From Tolypothrix bouteillei VB521301 (GTDB lineage Bacteria; Cyanobacteriota; Cyanobacteriia; Cyanobacteriales; Nostocaceae), in contig NZ_JHEG04000001.1 of NCBI RefSeq assembly GCF_000760695.4, positions 1,830,717 through 1,894,716 of the forward strand: a stretch of 64,000 nt of DNA, given 5' to 3'. The translations under genes were made by a program, and so were the position numbers. Under the pieces are notes generated by a model. That model saw only the letters and a program-made list of their open reading frames with translations. It was not told the DNA's origin and made no database searches. The stretch's first letter is position 1, and each line of letters begins with the position of its first letter. Below are positions 16,398 through 24,853 of this stretch, piece after piece.

Positions 16398-17711
16398 TCA
16401 ATCTACGCTCGATCGCCGATCGCTGCTAACCCAAGTCCGTACAACACGACCTTGGATCTGTTGACCGAACCAAGGCGTGTTAGTTGACAGCGTGTAAAGA
16501 TTTTTCTTTTCGACTTTCCAGTTTGCTTGAGGATCGTATAGTATCATTTCTACTTTTTGCCCTGGTGCGATCGCACTGGGTTGTTGCTGCAAGCACTCTG
16601 CAGGACGGGTACTTAAAGCTCTCCACAATTCAACAGCTGTCCATTCCCCACTTTCCACAAGATACTGCCAGAGAAAAGGAAACGCTAATTCAAAACCAAT
16701 TGCACCAGGTGGGGCTTCAGCAAAAGCTACAGTTTTTTCTTCATAGGTATAGGGTGAATGGTCAATAGCGATCGCATCGATGTCACCTGTTTTTACTGCT
16801 TGCCGCAAAGCCGCTAAATCTTGAGAGTTTCCTAAAGGTGGTTCCAATCGCAGACTCGGATCGTAACTTTTTACTGCTTTTGTATCCAATAAAAGATGCA
16901 TCCAAGTTGTACTGGCAGTCACGGGTACGCCTCTAGCTTTTGCCGAAGCAATAAGTTCAACACTGCGAGCAGTAGAAACACGCATAATGTGTACTGGTAC
17001 GCCTATAGGAGAAGCTAATTCTAATAAAGCAGCAATAGCAGAAGTTTCAGAACTCATAGGTATAAAAGGTAACCCCAACCGGATCGCATCTAAACCTTCC
17101 CTTACGACTCCATTTCCTTTTAACTCCGGATTGCAACAGTAAAAAGCGATCGGTTTCCCCAAAGGTTGGACATATTCCAAAACTCGCCGCACCAAGGCAA
17201 AATTTTCCCAAGGATGACCGTCTGTAAAACCAACTACCCCTGCGGCTGTTAGATCTGCCAATTCGGTCATCTGCTTACCAACGACTTTCTCAGTTATGGC
17301 ACCCCAAAGATTCACAAGAGGAAGAGATATAGGGGAAGAAATGTCTCCTTGTCCCTCTAACATTTTGCTTTTCTGCAACAACTGTGCAACAACAGAGGGA
17401 TCGTCAATAGCTGGGGATGTATCAGGTAATATATTAATTCTTGTAAAACCTCCAGCAGAAGCAGCTTGCATGAGAGAAAAAAGACTTTCCCTTTCTTCAA
17501 ACCCAGGTTCTCCAGAATGACTGTATAAATCCACCAATCCCGGTCCCAGAATTAACCCCTGACAATTTTTGATATGGGTATCATTTGGCAGATCGGAAAT
17601 GTTATCGGCAACAAACCCAATTACGCCGTCCTTAATCAGCACATCAGTAATGCGGTCAATCCCAGATACCGGGTCAATAACCCTGACTTGTTGTAGCAGT
17701 TCGCTTGTCAT
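16398..17711 (-). CDS. Dihydroorotase-like protein lacking metal ligands (pseudo-dihydroorotase)
   Basis: The 437-residue amidohydrolase-fold protein is clearly related to type I dihydroorotases (GLVDLYSHSGEPG, GLILGPG, LGLPFIP, DHSPYTYEEK), which make dihydroorotate in pyrimidine synthesis. The metal-binding residues are mostly replaced: the HxH pair is Y63-S-H65, the His of the HAED motif is Y191, the His of HxST is R244, and the substrate-binding Arg of REPG is Gly. Only the late D317-H318 pair is kept. It is therefore probably catalytically inactive, like the pseudo-DHOases that scaffold aspartate carbamoyltransferase in some bacteria. An active dihydroorotase would have to be elsewhere in the genome. 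Three GCTATTA-type heptamers lie 12 bp upstream of its start codon. Confidence 0.85.
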   Translation of the reverse strand: MTSELLQQVRVIDPVSGIDRITDVLIKDGVIGFVADNISDLPNDTHIKNCQGLILGPGLVDLYSHSGEPGFEERESLFSLMQAASAGGFTRINILPDTSPAIDDPSVVAQLLQKSKMLEGQGDISSPISLPLVNLWGAITEKVVGKQMTELADLTAAGVVGFTDGHPWENFALVRRVLEYVQPLGKPIAFYCCNPELKGNGVVREGLDAIRLGLPFIPMSSETSAIAALLELASPIGVPVHIMRVSTARSVELIASAKARGVPVTASTTWMHLLLDTKAVKSYDPSLRLEPPLGNSQDLAALRQAVKTGDIDAIAIDHSPYTYEEKTVAFAEAPPGAIGFELAFPFLWQYLVESGEWTAVELWRALSTRPAECLQQQPSAIAPGQKVEMILYDPQANWKVEKKNLYTLSTNTPWFGQQIQGRVVRTWVSSDRRSSVD

Positions 17712-17722
17712 TTTACCTGTAC

Positions 17723-17743
17723 GCTATTAGCTATTAGCTATCA
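17723..17743. repeat. Heptamer repeat (GCTATTA x3) upstream of a start codon
   Basis: Three tandem copies, GCTATTA GCTATTA GCTATCA, begin 12 bp upstream of the minus-strand ATG at 17711. Confidence 0.6.
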
Positions 17744-17809
17744 GCTTGCATTTATTCAAATATCAGCTTTGTACAAGTTTACAGTTTTTTAGGCATTCTG
17801 CTAATTATG

Positions 17810-19162
17810 CTACAATGCGCCTGCTGCTGTTTTATCCAATACACCTCCACCTAAGTGAGCGGTAATGTTCATTGCTTGCAGTACTGGCAAACTATTAGTA
17901 CCCGATGGGTAATCGATAACGCTAACTGCACCATTTCCTTGACGGAAATTCCAGAATTGTTCTGAAGACAAACCCAGAATATGACAGAGTAAAGTTTTAT
18001 TAGTCGCATCGTGAGCGACGACCAAGCCGGTTTTAAGACCCTTTGCTAATGCTGTTTCTACAATAGCTTGCCATGCTATGACAGCACGATCCCAAACTTG
18101 CTGCAAATTTTCCCCTTCTGGCATCTGCACTTCGGCAGGTATTGTACGCCAGCGATGCAGTTCGCCGGGAAATTCTTGCTCAATTTCTTCTTCTAATTTT
18201 CCTTCCCAAAGCCCGTGGCTGATTTCTCTCAAACCATCATATAGTTGCAATTCTAGATGGGGATGAGATGCCAAAATAATTTCTGCTGTTTCTTTAGGAC
18301 GCAGCATTGGACTACTCACGGCAAAATCAATGGCAACATCTTTGAGAAATTGGGAAGCTTTCTGAGCCTGCTGTCTGCCATTATCATTTAGAGGAACATC
18401 AATTTGACCTTGAAATCTTGTTTGGCGGTTCCACTCAGTTTCTCCATGCCGCACTAATAATAATCGTACCCCTTGATGATTGGGTCTTAAGGAGGGTAAA
18501 GTTTCTCCAAGGTGTTGGGTTTGATTGAGAGATTCCAGTTGGACTGATTCCTCCAAACCTCCAGCAAAATTGAGGACGGTAATATTACAGTTGGATTGTT
18601 GTATGGAATGGTAGCGAGATGCGGGAATCGAAAGTGCCGTGCCAATCAAAGCACGATTAATACCGTTATGTCCAACAATCAGAATAGTTTCACCTTGATG
18701 GCGTTGTAAAGCCTCTTGCCAAAATTGACGCGCTTGTTCGTATAAAGCTAGGACGGGAAAGAATTCTTTGGTTTCTTCACCATTTTGAATTAGCATTTGG
18801 AGTCGATCCGGTGTTTCCTGCCAAATGCGATAGTCTTCAGGAAACTTCTCCTTAACTTCAGCACTCGCCAACCCTTGCCATAAAGGAAGGTCAATTTCTA
18901 GTAACTTTTCAGAAGTTTGGGGAACAGGACATTGTTTGGAATGATTGGCTAATTCTTGATGAATAGTCTCTGCTGTGTATTTGGCTCGTTGTAGGGGGCT
19001 AGTGTATATTGCGCTAAATGCGATATTAGCAAGAGCTTTGCCCACTTTAGCCGAATCAGCACGACCTTGTTCTGTGAGCTTGGATGCATCAGTACGTCCT
19101 TGTATGCGTTTTTCGGCGTTGTATGTGCTTTGACCGTGACGCACAATAATCACACGGGTCAC
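17810..19162 (-). CDS. Tandem-domain histidine phosphatase (phosphoglycerate mutase-like)
   Basis: The 450-residue protein consists of two complete histidine-phosphatase domains. Domain 1 (1-200) has the phospho-accepting His9 in VIIVRHGQSTYN and a second His165 in IVGHNG. Domain 2 (about 230-430) has His239 in LLLVRHGETEWN and a second His in VVAHDATN. Both RHG motifs and the arginine/glutamate positions look intact, so both domains may be active. Substrate unknown: the family includes phosphoglycerate mutases, cobalamin and sugar phosphatases, and cyanobacterial phosphoserine phosphatases. The GTG start at 19162 is supported by GAGGAGG about seven bases upstream. Confidence 0.9.
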   Translation of the reverse strand: MTRVIIVRHGQSTYNAEKRIQGRTDASKLTEQGRADSAKVGKALANIAFSAIYTSPLQRAKYTAETIHQELANHSKQCPVPQTSEKLLEIDLPLWQGLASAEVKEKFPEDYRIWQETPDRLQMLIQNGEETKEFFPVLALYEQARQFWQEALQRHQGETILIVGHNGINRALIGTALSIPASRYHSIQQSNCNITVLNFAGGLEESVQLESLNQTQHLGETLPSLRPNHQGVRLLLVRHGETEWNRQTRFQGQIDVPLNDNGRQQAQKASQFLKDVAIDFAVSSPMLRPKETAEIILASHPHLELQLYDGLREISHGLWEGKLEEEIEQEFPGELHRWRTIPAEVQMPEGENLQQVWDRAVIAWQAIVETALAKGLKTGLVVAHDATNKTLLCHILGLSSEQFWNFRQGNGAVSVIDYPSGTNSLPVLQAMNITAHLGGGVLDKTAAGAL

Positions 19163-19474
19163 TTTTTGCCCTCCTCTATTTTCAGTGCGCGAACAAAACC
19201 CTTGTTACTAATAGATACTTGTCCCTAAGTACAGGGCAGTGTTCCAATAGTAAATGCGATCGCAGGGGGTTTACTTGCGTAACATAATAAAAAGAGTATC
19301 ATCCATTGCCTCGTGAGATGATTGCGACTCAATATATTTCTTGAACTAAATATAAGAGTCCCTCTAGATTTTTGGGCTCAAGCCTAAAATCCGGAGGGAC
19401 CAGATGACTGATTGAGTTTTTCCAAAATTTCGATTACCTTATTGCAGAACAGATCTACGTGAAATCTAGGATTT
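19163..19474. other. Spacer with a long hairpin
   Basis: This 312-bp gap lies between two minus-strand genes and contains a HIP1 half-site (GCGATCGCAGGG near 19257). A near-continuous stem-loop spans 19358-19400: GTCCCTC pairs with GAGGGAC, with further GATTTT/AAAATC and GGCT/AGCC pairing inside. The hairpin is downstream of the secreted-protein gene and may end its transcript, but there is no strong T-run. Confidence 0.5.
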
Positions 19475-19846
19475 CTACCTAGGTGTCACTTGGACTTCCA
19501 CTGCATTGCCATTCTCAAATGGCTGGTTGCCTCCTTGTGGTATGATAACGTTGTTTGAATTAAACCTGTCATTCTGACGCAACTCAACGCGATCGCTAAT
19601 CGGTATAACACCTGTTGGCGCAACCTGAACCCCTGTCCTTGAACTGTTACCTGCATTTAGATCTGAAAAAAATCTTGAGTAATCGTTCTCAGCCGACCTA
19701 TTGCCGATCCCAGTTAAAGAGCCACCCTGGATGGTGTAGTTTTCCTGGTTGGATTGTGGTGTCTGCAAAGATTGTCCGTATGCTGTACCACATATCCCGA
19801 TAGTTGCTGCCATAGCAGTCAAAGCAGCGATAGCTCCAGTATTCAT
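19475..19846 (-). CDS. Hypothetical secreted protein
   Basis: The 123-residue protein begins with a Sec signal peptide (MNTGAIAALTAMAATIG, cleavage probably after GTAYGQ). The mature part is Asn/Gln/Ser-rich and polar (QGGSLTGIGNRS, RFFSDLNAGNSS, NVIIPQGGNQPF) with no cysteines, domains or membrane segments that I recognise. The ATG at 19846 is preferred to the in-frame GTG at 19855, because AGGTGA lies just upstream of the ATG. Periplasmic or extracellular location is inferred from the signal. Confidence 0.6.
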   Translation of the reverse strand: MNTGAIAALTAMAATIGICGTAYGQSLQTPQSNQENYTIQGGSLTGIGNRSAENDYSRFFSDLNAGNSSRTGVQVAPTGVIPISDRVELRQNDRFNSNNVIIPQGGNQPFENGNAVEVQVTPR

Positions 19847-20299
19847 TGTCTTCACCTAACTTCCAAATTCTTTGACGCCCGATGATACTATAAGAATATT
19901 CTGTTTACTTCTTATTGTAAGCTTAGCTACAAAAAAATCAGTATACCGGAATACATATTCTTTAAAACTCAGACACGTTATAACTTTAGGTTGATATAAC
20001 ACTGTAAGTTGGCGATCGCGATCGGTATTTAATAAGATATTGATTGATTTTCAGGAGCGTTGCATTAATATAGCATTTTTAAAATATCAGTCAAAAGCGA
20101 GATTTATCAACTCCTTCTACCCCTACCTACACTACTTGAAAATTTTTATAAATTTTTTATAATTCCTATTTTTAGGATATCAAGATTTTTCTTAAATATT
20201 CTTTGTGTATTTCTTCTTAGAAAAAATTCAAAAAATTTGAATCTTGAGAAAATAAAGATACATTTTGTAATAAAAGTGTTTTCTATCCTTAACTAGTAA
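19847..20299. other. AT-rich spacer upstream of the methyltransferase cluster
   Basis: About 450 bp of low-GC DNA with a HIP1-like run (GGCGATCGCGATCGG near 20012). It probably holds the promoters of the divergent secreted-protein and methyltransferase loci. I see no hairpin, repeat array or convincing coding frame here. Confidence 0.4.
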
Positions 20300-20479
20300 A
20301 TGTACGAAAAATTTGTAAAAAACACTCAGAAATCAACTGAAAATGAAAGAAAAAGTTGCTCACATAAGTATATTTCCAAACCTAAACAGGAGTTACATAG
20401 GACTCCTATATACTCTTTTAGTCAAGAAGCTCACCGAAATTTAACTGCTGTAAAAGCGATAAAACTTTACCAGAAGTAG
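20300..20479 (+). CDS. Possible small basic protein upstream of the methyltransferase
   Basis: An open frame of 59 codons starts with ATG at 20300 and ends with TAG at 20477-20479, 22 bp before the methyltransferase ATG. The peptide is Lys-rich and polar (MYEKFVKNTQKST..., ending NLTAVKAIKLYQK), with no recognised domain. There is no Shine-Dalgarno motif. Its position suggests a possible small partner of the methyltransferase (R-M systems often carry a small controller gene), but it has no visible helix-turn-helix. It could be chance in AT-rich DNA. Confidence 0.3.
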   Translation: MYEKFVKNTQKSTENERKSCSHKYISKPKQELHRTPIYSFSQEAHRNLTAVKAIKLYQK

Positions 20480-20501
20480 AACGCGATCGCTAACCTCCAA
20501 A

Positions 20502-21662
20502 ATGGAAATAAAACAGATGTCTTTGTTTTCAACCCAAGACGATTGCAAGTCTTTACAAAAGAAAAAAAAAGCTAAACTAGGACGCTATGGACGTATCCAA
20601 AGAGAACTGGAAACATCAGATCGAGATCCCTACAAAGTCTTGATTGAATGTGAGCCGCCACCACTAGCAGCCTATAACTACAAATTTGTGGATTTGTTTT
20701 GCGGTGCGGGGGGAATGACACAGGGTTTTGCTCAAGCTGGATTTCAGCCAGTCGCAAGTGTAGAAGTCAATGAAATTGCTTCTGCTACTCATAAAATGAA
20801 CTTTCCCAAGTGTCACCATTTTTGTGGCGATATAGAAAAATTTGATTCGCATCAATGGTTGTCTGAAATTAATTCGCCTGAAATCCATCTTGTTGTGGGT
20901 GGACCGCCATGTCAGGGATTTTCTGTTGCAGGAAAACGGGACTCTAAAGACCCTCGGAATCGGTTGTTTCGTGAATTTGTGCGAGTTGTTTCGGAAATCC
21001 AACCCTGGTATGTTGTTATGGAAAATGTACCGGGAATTTTAACGATCGATAAGGGGGCTCTCAGGGAAGAAATTTGCCAAGCTTTTGCAAGTATTGGTTA
21101 TCCTCATGTATCTGTTGCTATTTTAGAATCTGCAGCATATGGAGTTCCTCAAATTCGCCCCAGAGCCATTTTTATTGCCAATCGATTTGGCATGGCAAAC
21201 CCGTATCCAAAAGTACAATTGTTATCTGACCAATACAAACCCATTGAATCAGCAATTGCCGATTTGCCAGAGTATACACCTATACCAGAGATTAACCATC
21301 AATGGACTCGTCATTCTCCTGAGTATATGGAAAGAATTGCTCAAGTTCCACCAGGAGGTTCTTTATACACAAAATATGTTGATGCTTTCAAGCGTCAATA
21401 CCCAGGGTTACCCAGTATGACAGTCAAAGAAAACCATGGTGGAACACACATTCATCCTTATCTCAATCGCGTAATTTCAGCACGCGAAATGGCAAGGTTG
21501 CAAACATTTCCAGATACATTTCTTTTTGCAGGTTCCATGAAAAAAGCAATGTGGCAAATTGGAAATGCCGTACCGCCTCGCCTAGTAGAGTGTATTGGGT
21601 ACGGGCTCATTCCTTCCTTAAATGAAATATACAGAAACCTCTCGCAAGAGGAAATAAACTAA
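20502..21662 (+). CDS. DNA (cytosine-5-)-methyltransferase
   Basis: The 386-residue protein has the ordered C5-methyltransferase motifs: I (FVDLFCGAGG, 62-71; SAM binding), IV (GGPPCQGFS with catalytic Cys137), VI (ENV, 174-176), VIII (QIRPRA), IX (REMARLQTFPD) and X (IGNAVPPRL). The target-recognition region between VIII and IX is short. A polar 60-residue N-terminal extension precedes motif I. The recognition sequence cannot be read; orphan cyanobacterial C5 enzymes that act on the HIP1 core CGATCG exist, so that is one possibility. The stop is two bases before the start of a PD-(D/E)XK nuclease gene, implying co-translation. Met6 (20517) is an alternative start. Confidence 0.93.
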   Translation: MEIKQMSLFSTQDDCKSLQKKKKAKLGRYGRIQRELETSDRDPYKVLIECEPPPLAAYNYKFVDLFCGAGGMTQGFAQAGFQPVASVEVNEIASATHKMNFPKCHHFCGDIEKFDSHQWLSEINSPEIHLVVGGPPCQGFSVAGKRDSKDPRNRLFREFVRVVSEIQPWYVVMENVPGILTIDKGALREEICQAFASIGYPHVSVAILESAAYGVPQIRPRAIFIANRFGMANPYPKVQLLSDQYKPIESAIADLPEYTPIPEINHQWTRHSPEYMERIAQVPPGGSLYTKYVDAFKRQYPGLPSMTVKENHGGTHIHPYLNRVISAREMARLQTFPDTFLFAGSMKKAMWQIGNAVPPRLVECIGYGLIPSLNEIYRNLSQEEIN

Positions 21663-21664
21663 CA

Positions 21665-22363
21665 ATGCCTTCTAAGATAGAACTTCTACCCCCCATCAAT
21701 GCTAAGTGCGTGCGGGAAAATGGCAAACAATTTTATGTGGACACTTTGGGAAACCGTTTTCCCAGCGTGACAACCATACTAAATGTTACAAAACCGCAAG
21801 AGGAACGCGACAGACTCAACAATTGGAAATTTCGTGTTGGGATGGAAGAAGCAACTCGTATTTCCACAACAGCAAGCCGTCGGGGAACTCAAACTCACAA
21901 ACAAATTGAACGTTATTTGCTTGGAAAGAACGTTGATTGTCCTGAAGCGAGTCTTCCTTATTGGGAAAGTATCAAGCCTGTCTTAGAAGAAATTGATACA
22001 ATAAGACTTGTGGAAGGTTCGGTGTTTCACTACAACAAAAGCTATTCTGGTAAAGTCGATTGTGTCGCTAGTTATAAGGGTGTACCTTGTATTTGTGAGT
22101 GGAAGACATCAGATAAGCCTAAAGAATCGATTGAGCGATTGTACGAATATCCATTGCAACTAACGGCTTATTTAGGAGCAGTGAACGATTACTATCGAGA
22201 TTATGGTATTAAGATAGATCGTGCTTTGTTAGTTGTGGCAATTCCGGAGAGAGAGGCTGAGATATTTTGGTTTGAACCAGAAGCCATGCAAGGGTATTGG
22301 GAAAAATGGGAAAAAAGGGTTGTTGAGTATTGGCAAAGAATGGGTAACGAATACAATAAGTAG
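21665..22363 (+). CDS. PD-(D/E)XK exonuclease of the MGME1/RecB-like type
   Basis: The 232-residue protein has the order of motifs of RecB/MGME1-like nucleases: His78 in GTQTHKQIE, Asp132 in SGKVDCVA, Glu145-x-Lys147 in CEWKTS, and Gln165/Tyr169 in PLQLTAY. These are the metal-binding and DNA-binding residues of the fold, so activity is likely. MGME1-type enzymes cut single-stranded DNA ends in mitochondrial DNA maintenance, and homologues occur in phages and bacteria. It starts two bases after the methyltransferase stop, so the two proteins are probably made together. Whether this is a restriction-like pair, a phage-derived module or DNA-end processing is not decided by sequence. Confidence 0.8.
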   Translation: MPSKIELLPPINAKCVRENGKQFYVDTLGNRFPSVTTILNVTKPQEERDRLNNWKFRVGMEEATRISTTASRRGTQTHKQIERYLLGKNVDCPEASLPYWESIKPVLEEIDTIRLVEGSVFHYNKSYSGKVDCVASYKGVPCICEWKTSDKPKESIERLYEYPLQLTAYLGAVNDYYRDYGIKIDRALLVVAIPEREAEIFWFEPEAMQGYWEKWEKRVVEYWQRMGNEYNK

Positions 22364-22458
22364 CATAGCTGAGGGTACTAGTTACGTGCTGATTTCTTCG
22401 TTAAACTAAGATATCTAGAACCTTTTGCAAAGAAAGTAGGATAAGAGCGGAATAGATA

Positions 22459-23076
22459 TTAATTGCCTGTAGCAAAAATTTGTTCTGCAGTTAGCTGTAT
22501 ATCTTTGAATGTAGGTGATATGATACGGTCACTACCTCGAAATTGGGTAGGTTTTTGATATTGGTTTCTACTAGATGATAACAGGTAAATCGATATTGTC
22601 GGTTGCTTTGGATTGCCAATATAATCTCGACCTCCTAAGCCTAAATAATCTACAATCCAGTATTCTGGGATACCTAATGTACTGTAGTCTTCGACTTTTC
22701 GCGCATAATCATTTTGCCAGTTAGTACTGACGACTTCTACTACGAGTTTGACAGAAGTTCCTAAAGTAATGACAGGTTCATCTTGCCATAAAGGTTCATT
22801 AACAATTGTAGCTTTATCTAGCACTACGACATCAGGACGGAAAGCTGTTGTTGTGCCTAGAGGTTTTATTAAACAACGTGTAGGTGTAAACCAACCAACG
22901 CTCAATCGATCTATTTCAACATTCACTTTTCGTAAGATAAAAGCAGCTACTTCTTCATGTGGTCCGGTTGGTTCCATATCAAGAAGTTCTCCGTCAATTA
23001 ATTCGTAGCGTTCATTATCTCCATATTTAGTCATGAAGTCATCAAATGTCAGGAGTTTCGGAACAGCTTTTGTCAT
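22459..23076 (-). CDS. Uma2 family (DUF820) putative endonuclease
   Basis: The 205-residue protein of the Uma2/DUF820 family, strongly expanded in cyanobacteria, has a PD-(D/E)XK-like core: RYELIDGELLDMEP, FRPDVVVL, LVVEVVST and a conserved IPEYWIVD. The Asp of RPDV and the Glu of VVEV are the expected metal ligands. The family's biological role is unproven; nuclease activity is predicted from fold. GGAGG lies nine bases before the ATG. It is convergent with the nuclease gene at 21665-22363. Confidence 0.87.
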   Translation of the reverse strand: MTKAVPKLLTFDDFMTKYGDNERYELIDGELLDMEPTGPHEEVAAFILRKVNVEIDRLSVGWFTPTRCLIKPLGTTTAFRPDVVVLDKATIVNEPLWQDEPVITLGTSVKLVVEVVSTNWQNDYARKVEDYSTLGIPEYWIVDYLGLGGRDYIGNPKQPTISIYLLSSSRNQYQKPTQFRGSDRIISPTFKDIQLTAEQIFATGN

Positions 23077-23118
23077 CGCAATCGCACCTCCTTATTTGTT
23101 TTGTCGTTCGCACTAAGT

Positions 23119-23487
23119 CTACCGATACTCAGCTTCAATACTGAATCTAATAGTAGGGGAAGGACAACGCCAACCCTGTCTGCTAGATCTGACAGGAAGA
23201 CAACCTTGCGATAAGCCGGGTACGGCTTGCGCCAAGGGCGATCGCATTGCTTCCGACGAGATATCATCGGGTTTGTAAAACCACCAATCTCCCCTACTCT
23301 CGGATCTTGAGACAGCTGTCAATTTGCGTGTAGGGTATCTCTGCTTGTTGTAAAAGCTCGCTAAAGTCCTTTCTCGTAAACTATTGCTGCGAGGATTCAT
23401 TTCCTGAGCCCAGGTACAAGTTGCGTTAATATTCCATAAAATAGCAGTCGCTATAAAAAATAAAGTTGGAAATTTATTTTTACCCAT
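23119..23487 (-). CDS. Hypothetical secreted protein whose C-terminal part is repeat-derived
   Basis: The 122-residue open frame starts with a plausible signal peptide (KFPTLFFIATAILWNIN, ending TCTWAQ). The C-terminal part (MRSPLAQAVPGLSQGC) is encoded by a dispersed repeat at 23206-23240 that recurs at 31503-31538, so the original C-terminus may have been replaced. No domain recognised. The signal peptide argues for a real gene, but codon bias cannot be tested here. Confidence 0.45.
   Translation of the reverse strand: MGKNKFPTLFFIATAILWNINATCTWAQEMNPRSNSLRERTLASFYNKQRYPTRKLTAVSRSESRGDWWFYKPDDISSEAMRSPLAQAVPGLSQGCLPVRSSRQGWRCPSPTIRFSIEAEYR
23206..23240. repeat. Dispersed 35-bp repeat, copy 1
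   Basis: TTGCGATAAGCCGGG then TACGGCTTGCGCCAAGGGCG is present here and, identically, at 31503-31537. It includes the near-palindrome AAGCCGGGTACGGCTT. Confidence 0.8.
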
Positions 23488-23621
23488 ACTTCTGATTGAG
23501 CAGAAAATAGCAATTCAACATTTGCCTTTACAGAGTCTCTACATTGGCATTTCCAGGTATAGCTGAGAAAGAGAAGACGCTGTCAATACTATGAAATAAA
23601 TCTCAAAATTGGAGCCATCTA

Positions 23622-24836
23622 TCACTCAAGCACCGCCAAGACAGATTTCGGTAATAATTTATCTTTAAACCAAATAATACGAGCAGGTACATCATTCAAT
23701 TTAACACCTGCTTTTTCCAAATTCAATCGCTCAGAAATAGCTAAAATCAAATTATGAGACTGAGCGCGACGCACCTGTGCAAACTTTTTTTGCAAATACT
23801 CCGGTCGCCAATATCCTACAATTTCTAATAAAAAGGAGCGTCCGTCGGGATGAACCAATCTAAAATCCGGAATCATTACACTTCCAGGTATCGGAATTAA
23901 GTCAACTTCTCGCTCCAGTACCCAATCAGTTTTGAGAGCATCCCACTTATCAGCAAAAGAATGCTCTAACATACTGTCATACGGTTTCCCTGGGGGATAA
24001 TGAGTCACCAAACCGCAATCAGAATTCAAAGTAAACCGCCCTGTTTTCCAAGTATTGGTGTAAACATCCCGAATTTGAAGCGTAGCAGCAAGACTCCATT
24101 TTGTAACATGAAGTAAAGCTGGTATAAGTTTAGCAATTGCCAAACCATACCGCGTACTGGGAGTAAACAAACTTGTAGGACCATCAATTGTAATCGTAAA
24201 TCCGTGGTCAGCATCTCCCTCTATGTAAGACATTAATTGAAACAATTTGAGATATCGAAACAAAAGCTTGTATTGTCCCGGAACGTTTCGATGAGCGTTA
24301 ATTGTTAATTGGCTCGCCTTATAAAACACCCCCTGTACCTGAGATAAGTTGTAGCGGTGTAACAAACTTTCTGACTGCGGTGCATCAAAAGCAGTTAAAA
24401 TTTTATTCTCAGATAAATCCGCATACAATCCATTACGCACCTGTTCCGACACAACTTCCCGTTCGAGTTCGCGACTTAATTCATCAGCGATCGCTTGCAA
24501 AGTCACCTCTGTCAATTCACGGCTTGGAACAGACTTAGCCGCCAAAGCAAAAACCTTTTCTCTTAACATTTGAGGTTCCAAAGGACTAACCACCTCAAAC
24601 GTGCAAAAACTGCTTTTTAAAATATAAGCCAAACCACGCTTTATCTTGTAATCTGGAGTATCACCCTCAAACTCCAACAGTTGGCGCTCGAGAACTCCTT
24701 GAGAACTACTCACCGCCTTTTGAAAAAAACCAATCAACTCCGTTGCTATCTCTAAATTTTTATCATCAACCTTCAACCTCTTAGGAAGAATTTCTTCCCC
24801 ATTTTGTCTGTGACTGAGTAAATCAGTTGGTAACAT
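23622..24836 (-). CDS. DUF790 / Bax1-type nuclease, partner of XPB helicase
   Basis: The 404-residue protein matches DUF790, the family of archaeal Bax1 (binds archaeal XPB). N-terminal MLPTDLL is followed by helical DNA-binding-like regions; the C-terminal nuclease core has IPDFRLVHPDG and FLLEIVGYWRPEYLQKK, which give the Asp and Glu of a PD-(D/E)XK-type site. In archaea Bax1 binds XPB and cuts near the bubble opened by the helicase, resembling nucleotide-excision-repair incision. It lies 17 bp downstream of the XPB-like helicase gene on the same strand, so they are almost certainly co-expressed and form that complex. Confidence 0.87.
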   Translation of the reverse strand: MLPTDLLSHRQNGEEILPKRLKVDDKNLEIATELIGFFQKAVSSSQGVLERQLLEFEGDTPDYKIKRGLAYILKSSFCTFEVVSPLEPQMLREKVFALAAKSVPSRELTEVTLQAIADELSRELEREVVSEQVRNGLYADLSENKILTAFDAPQSESLLHRYNLSQVQGVFYKASQLTINAHRNVPGQYKLLFRYLKLFQLMSYIEGDADHGFTITIDGPTSLFTPSTRYGLAIAKLIPALLHVTKWSLAATLQIRDVYTNTWKTGRFTLNSDCGLVTHYPPGKPYDSMLEHSFADKWDALKTDWVLEREVDLIPIPGSVMIPDFRLVHPDGRSFLLEIVGYWRPEYLQKKFAQVRRAQSHNLILAISERLNLEKAGVKLNDVPARIIWFKDKLLPKSVLAVLE

Positions 24837-24853
24837 CTTCTTGCTTTTGGATT

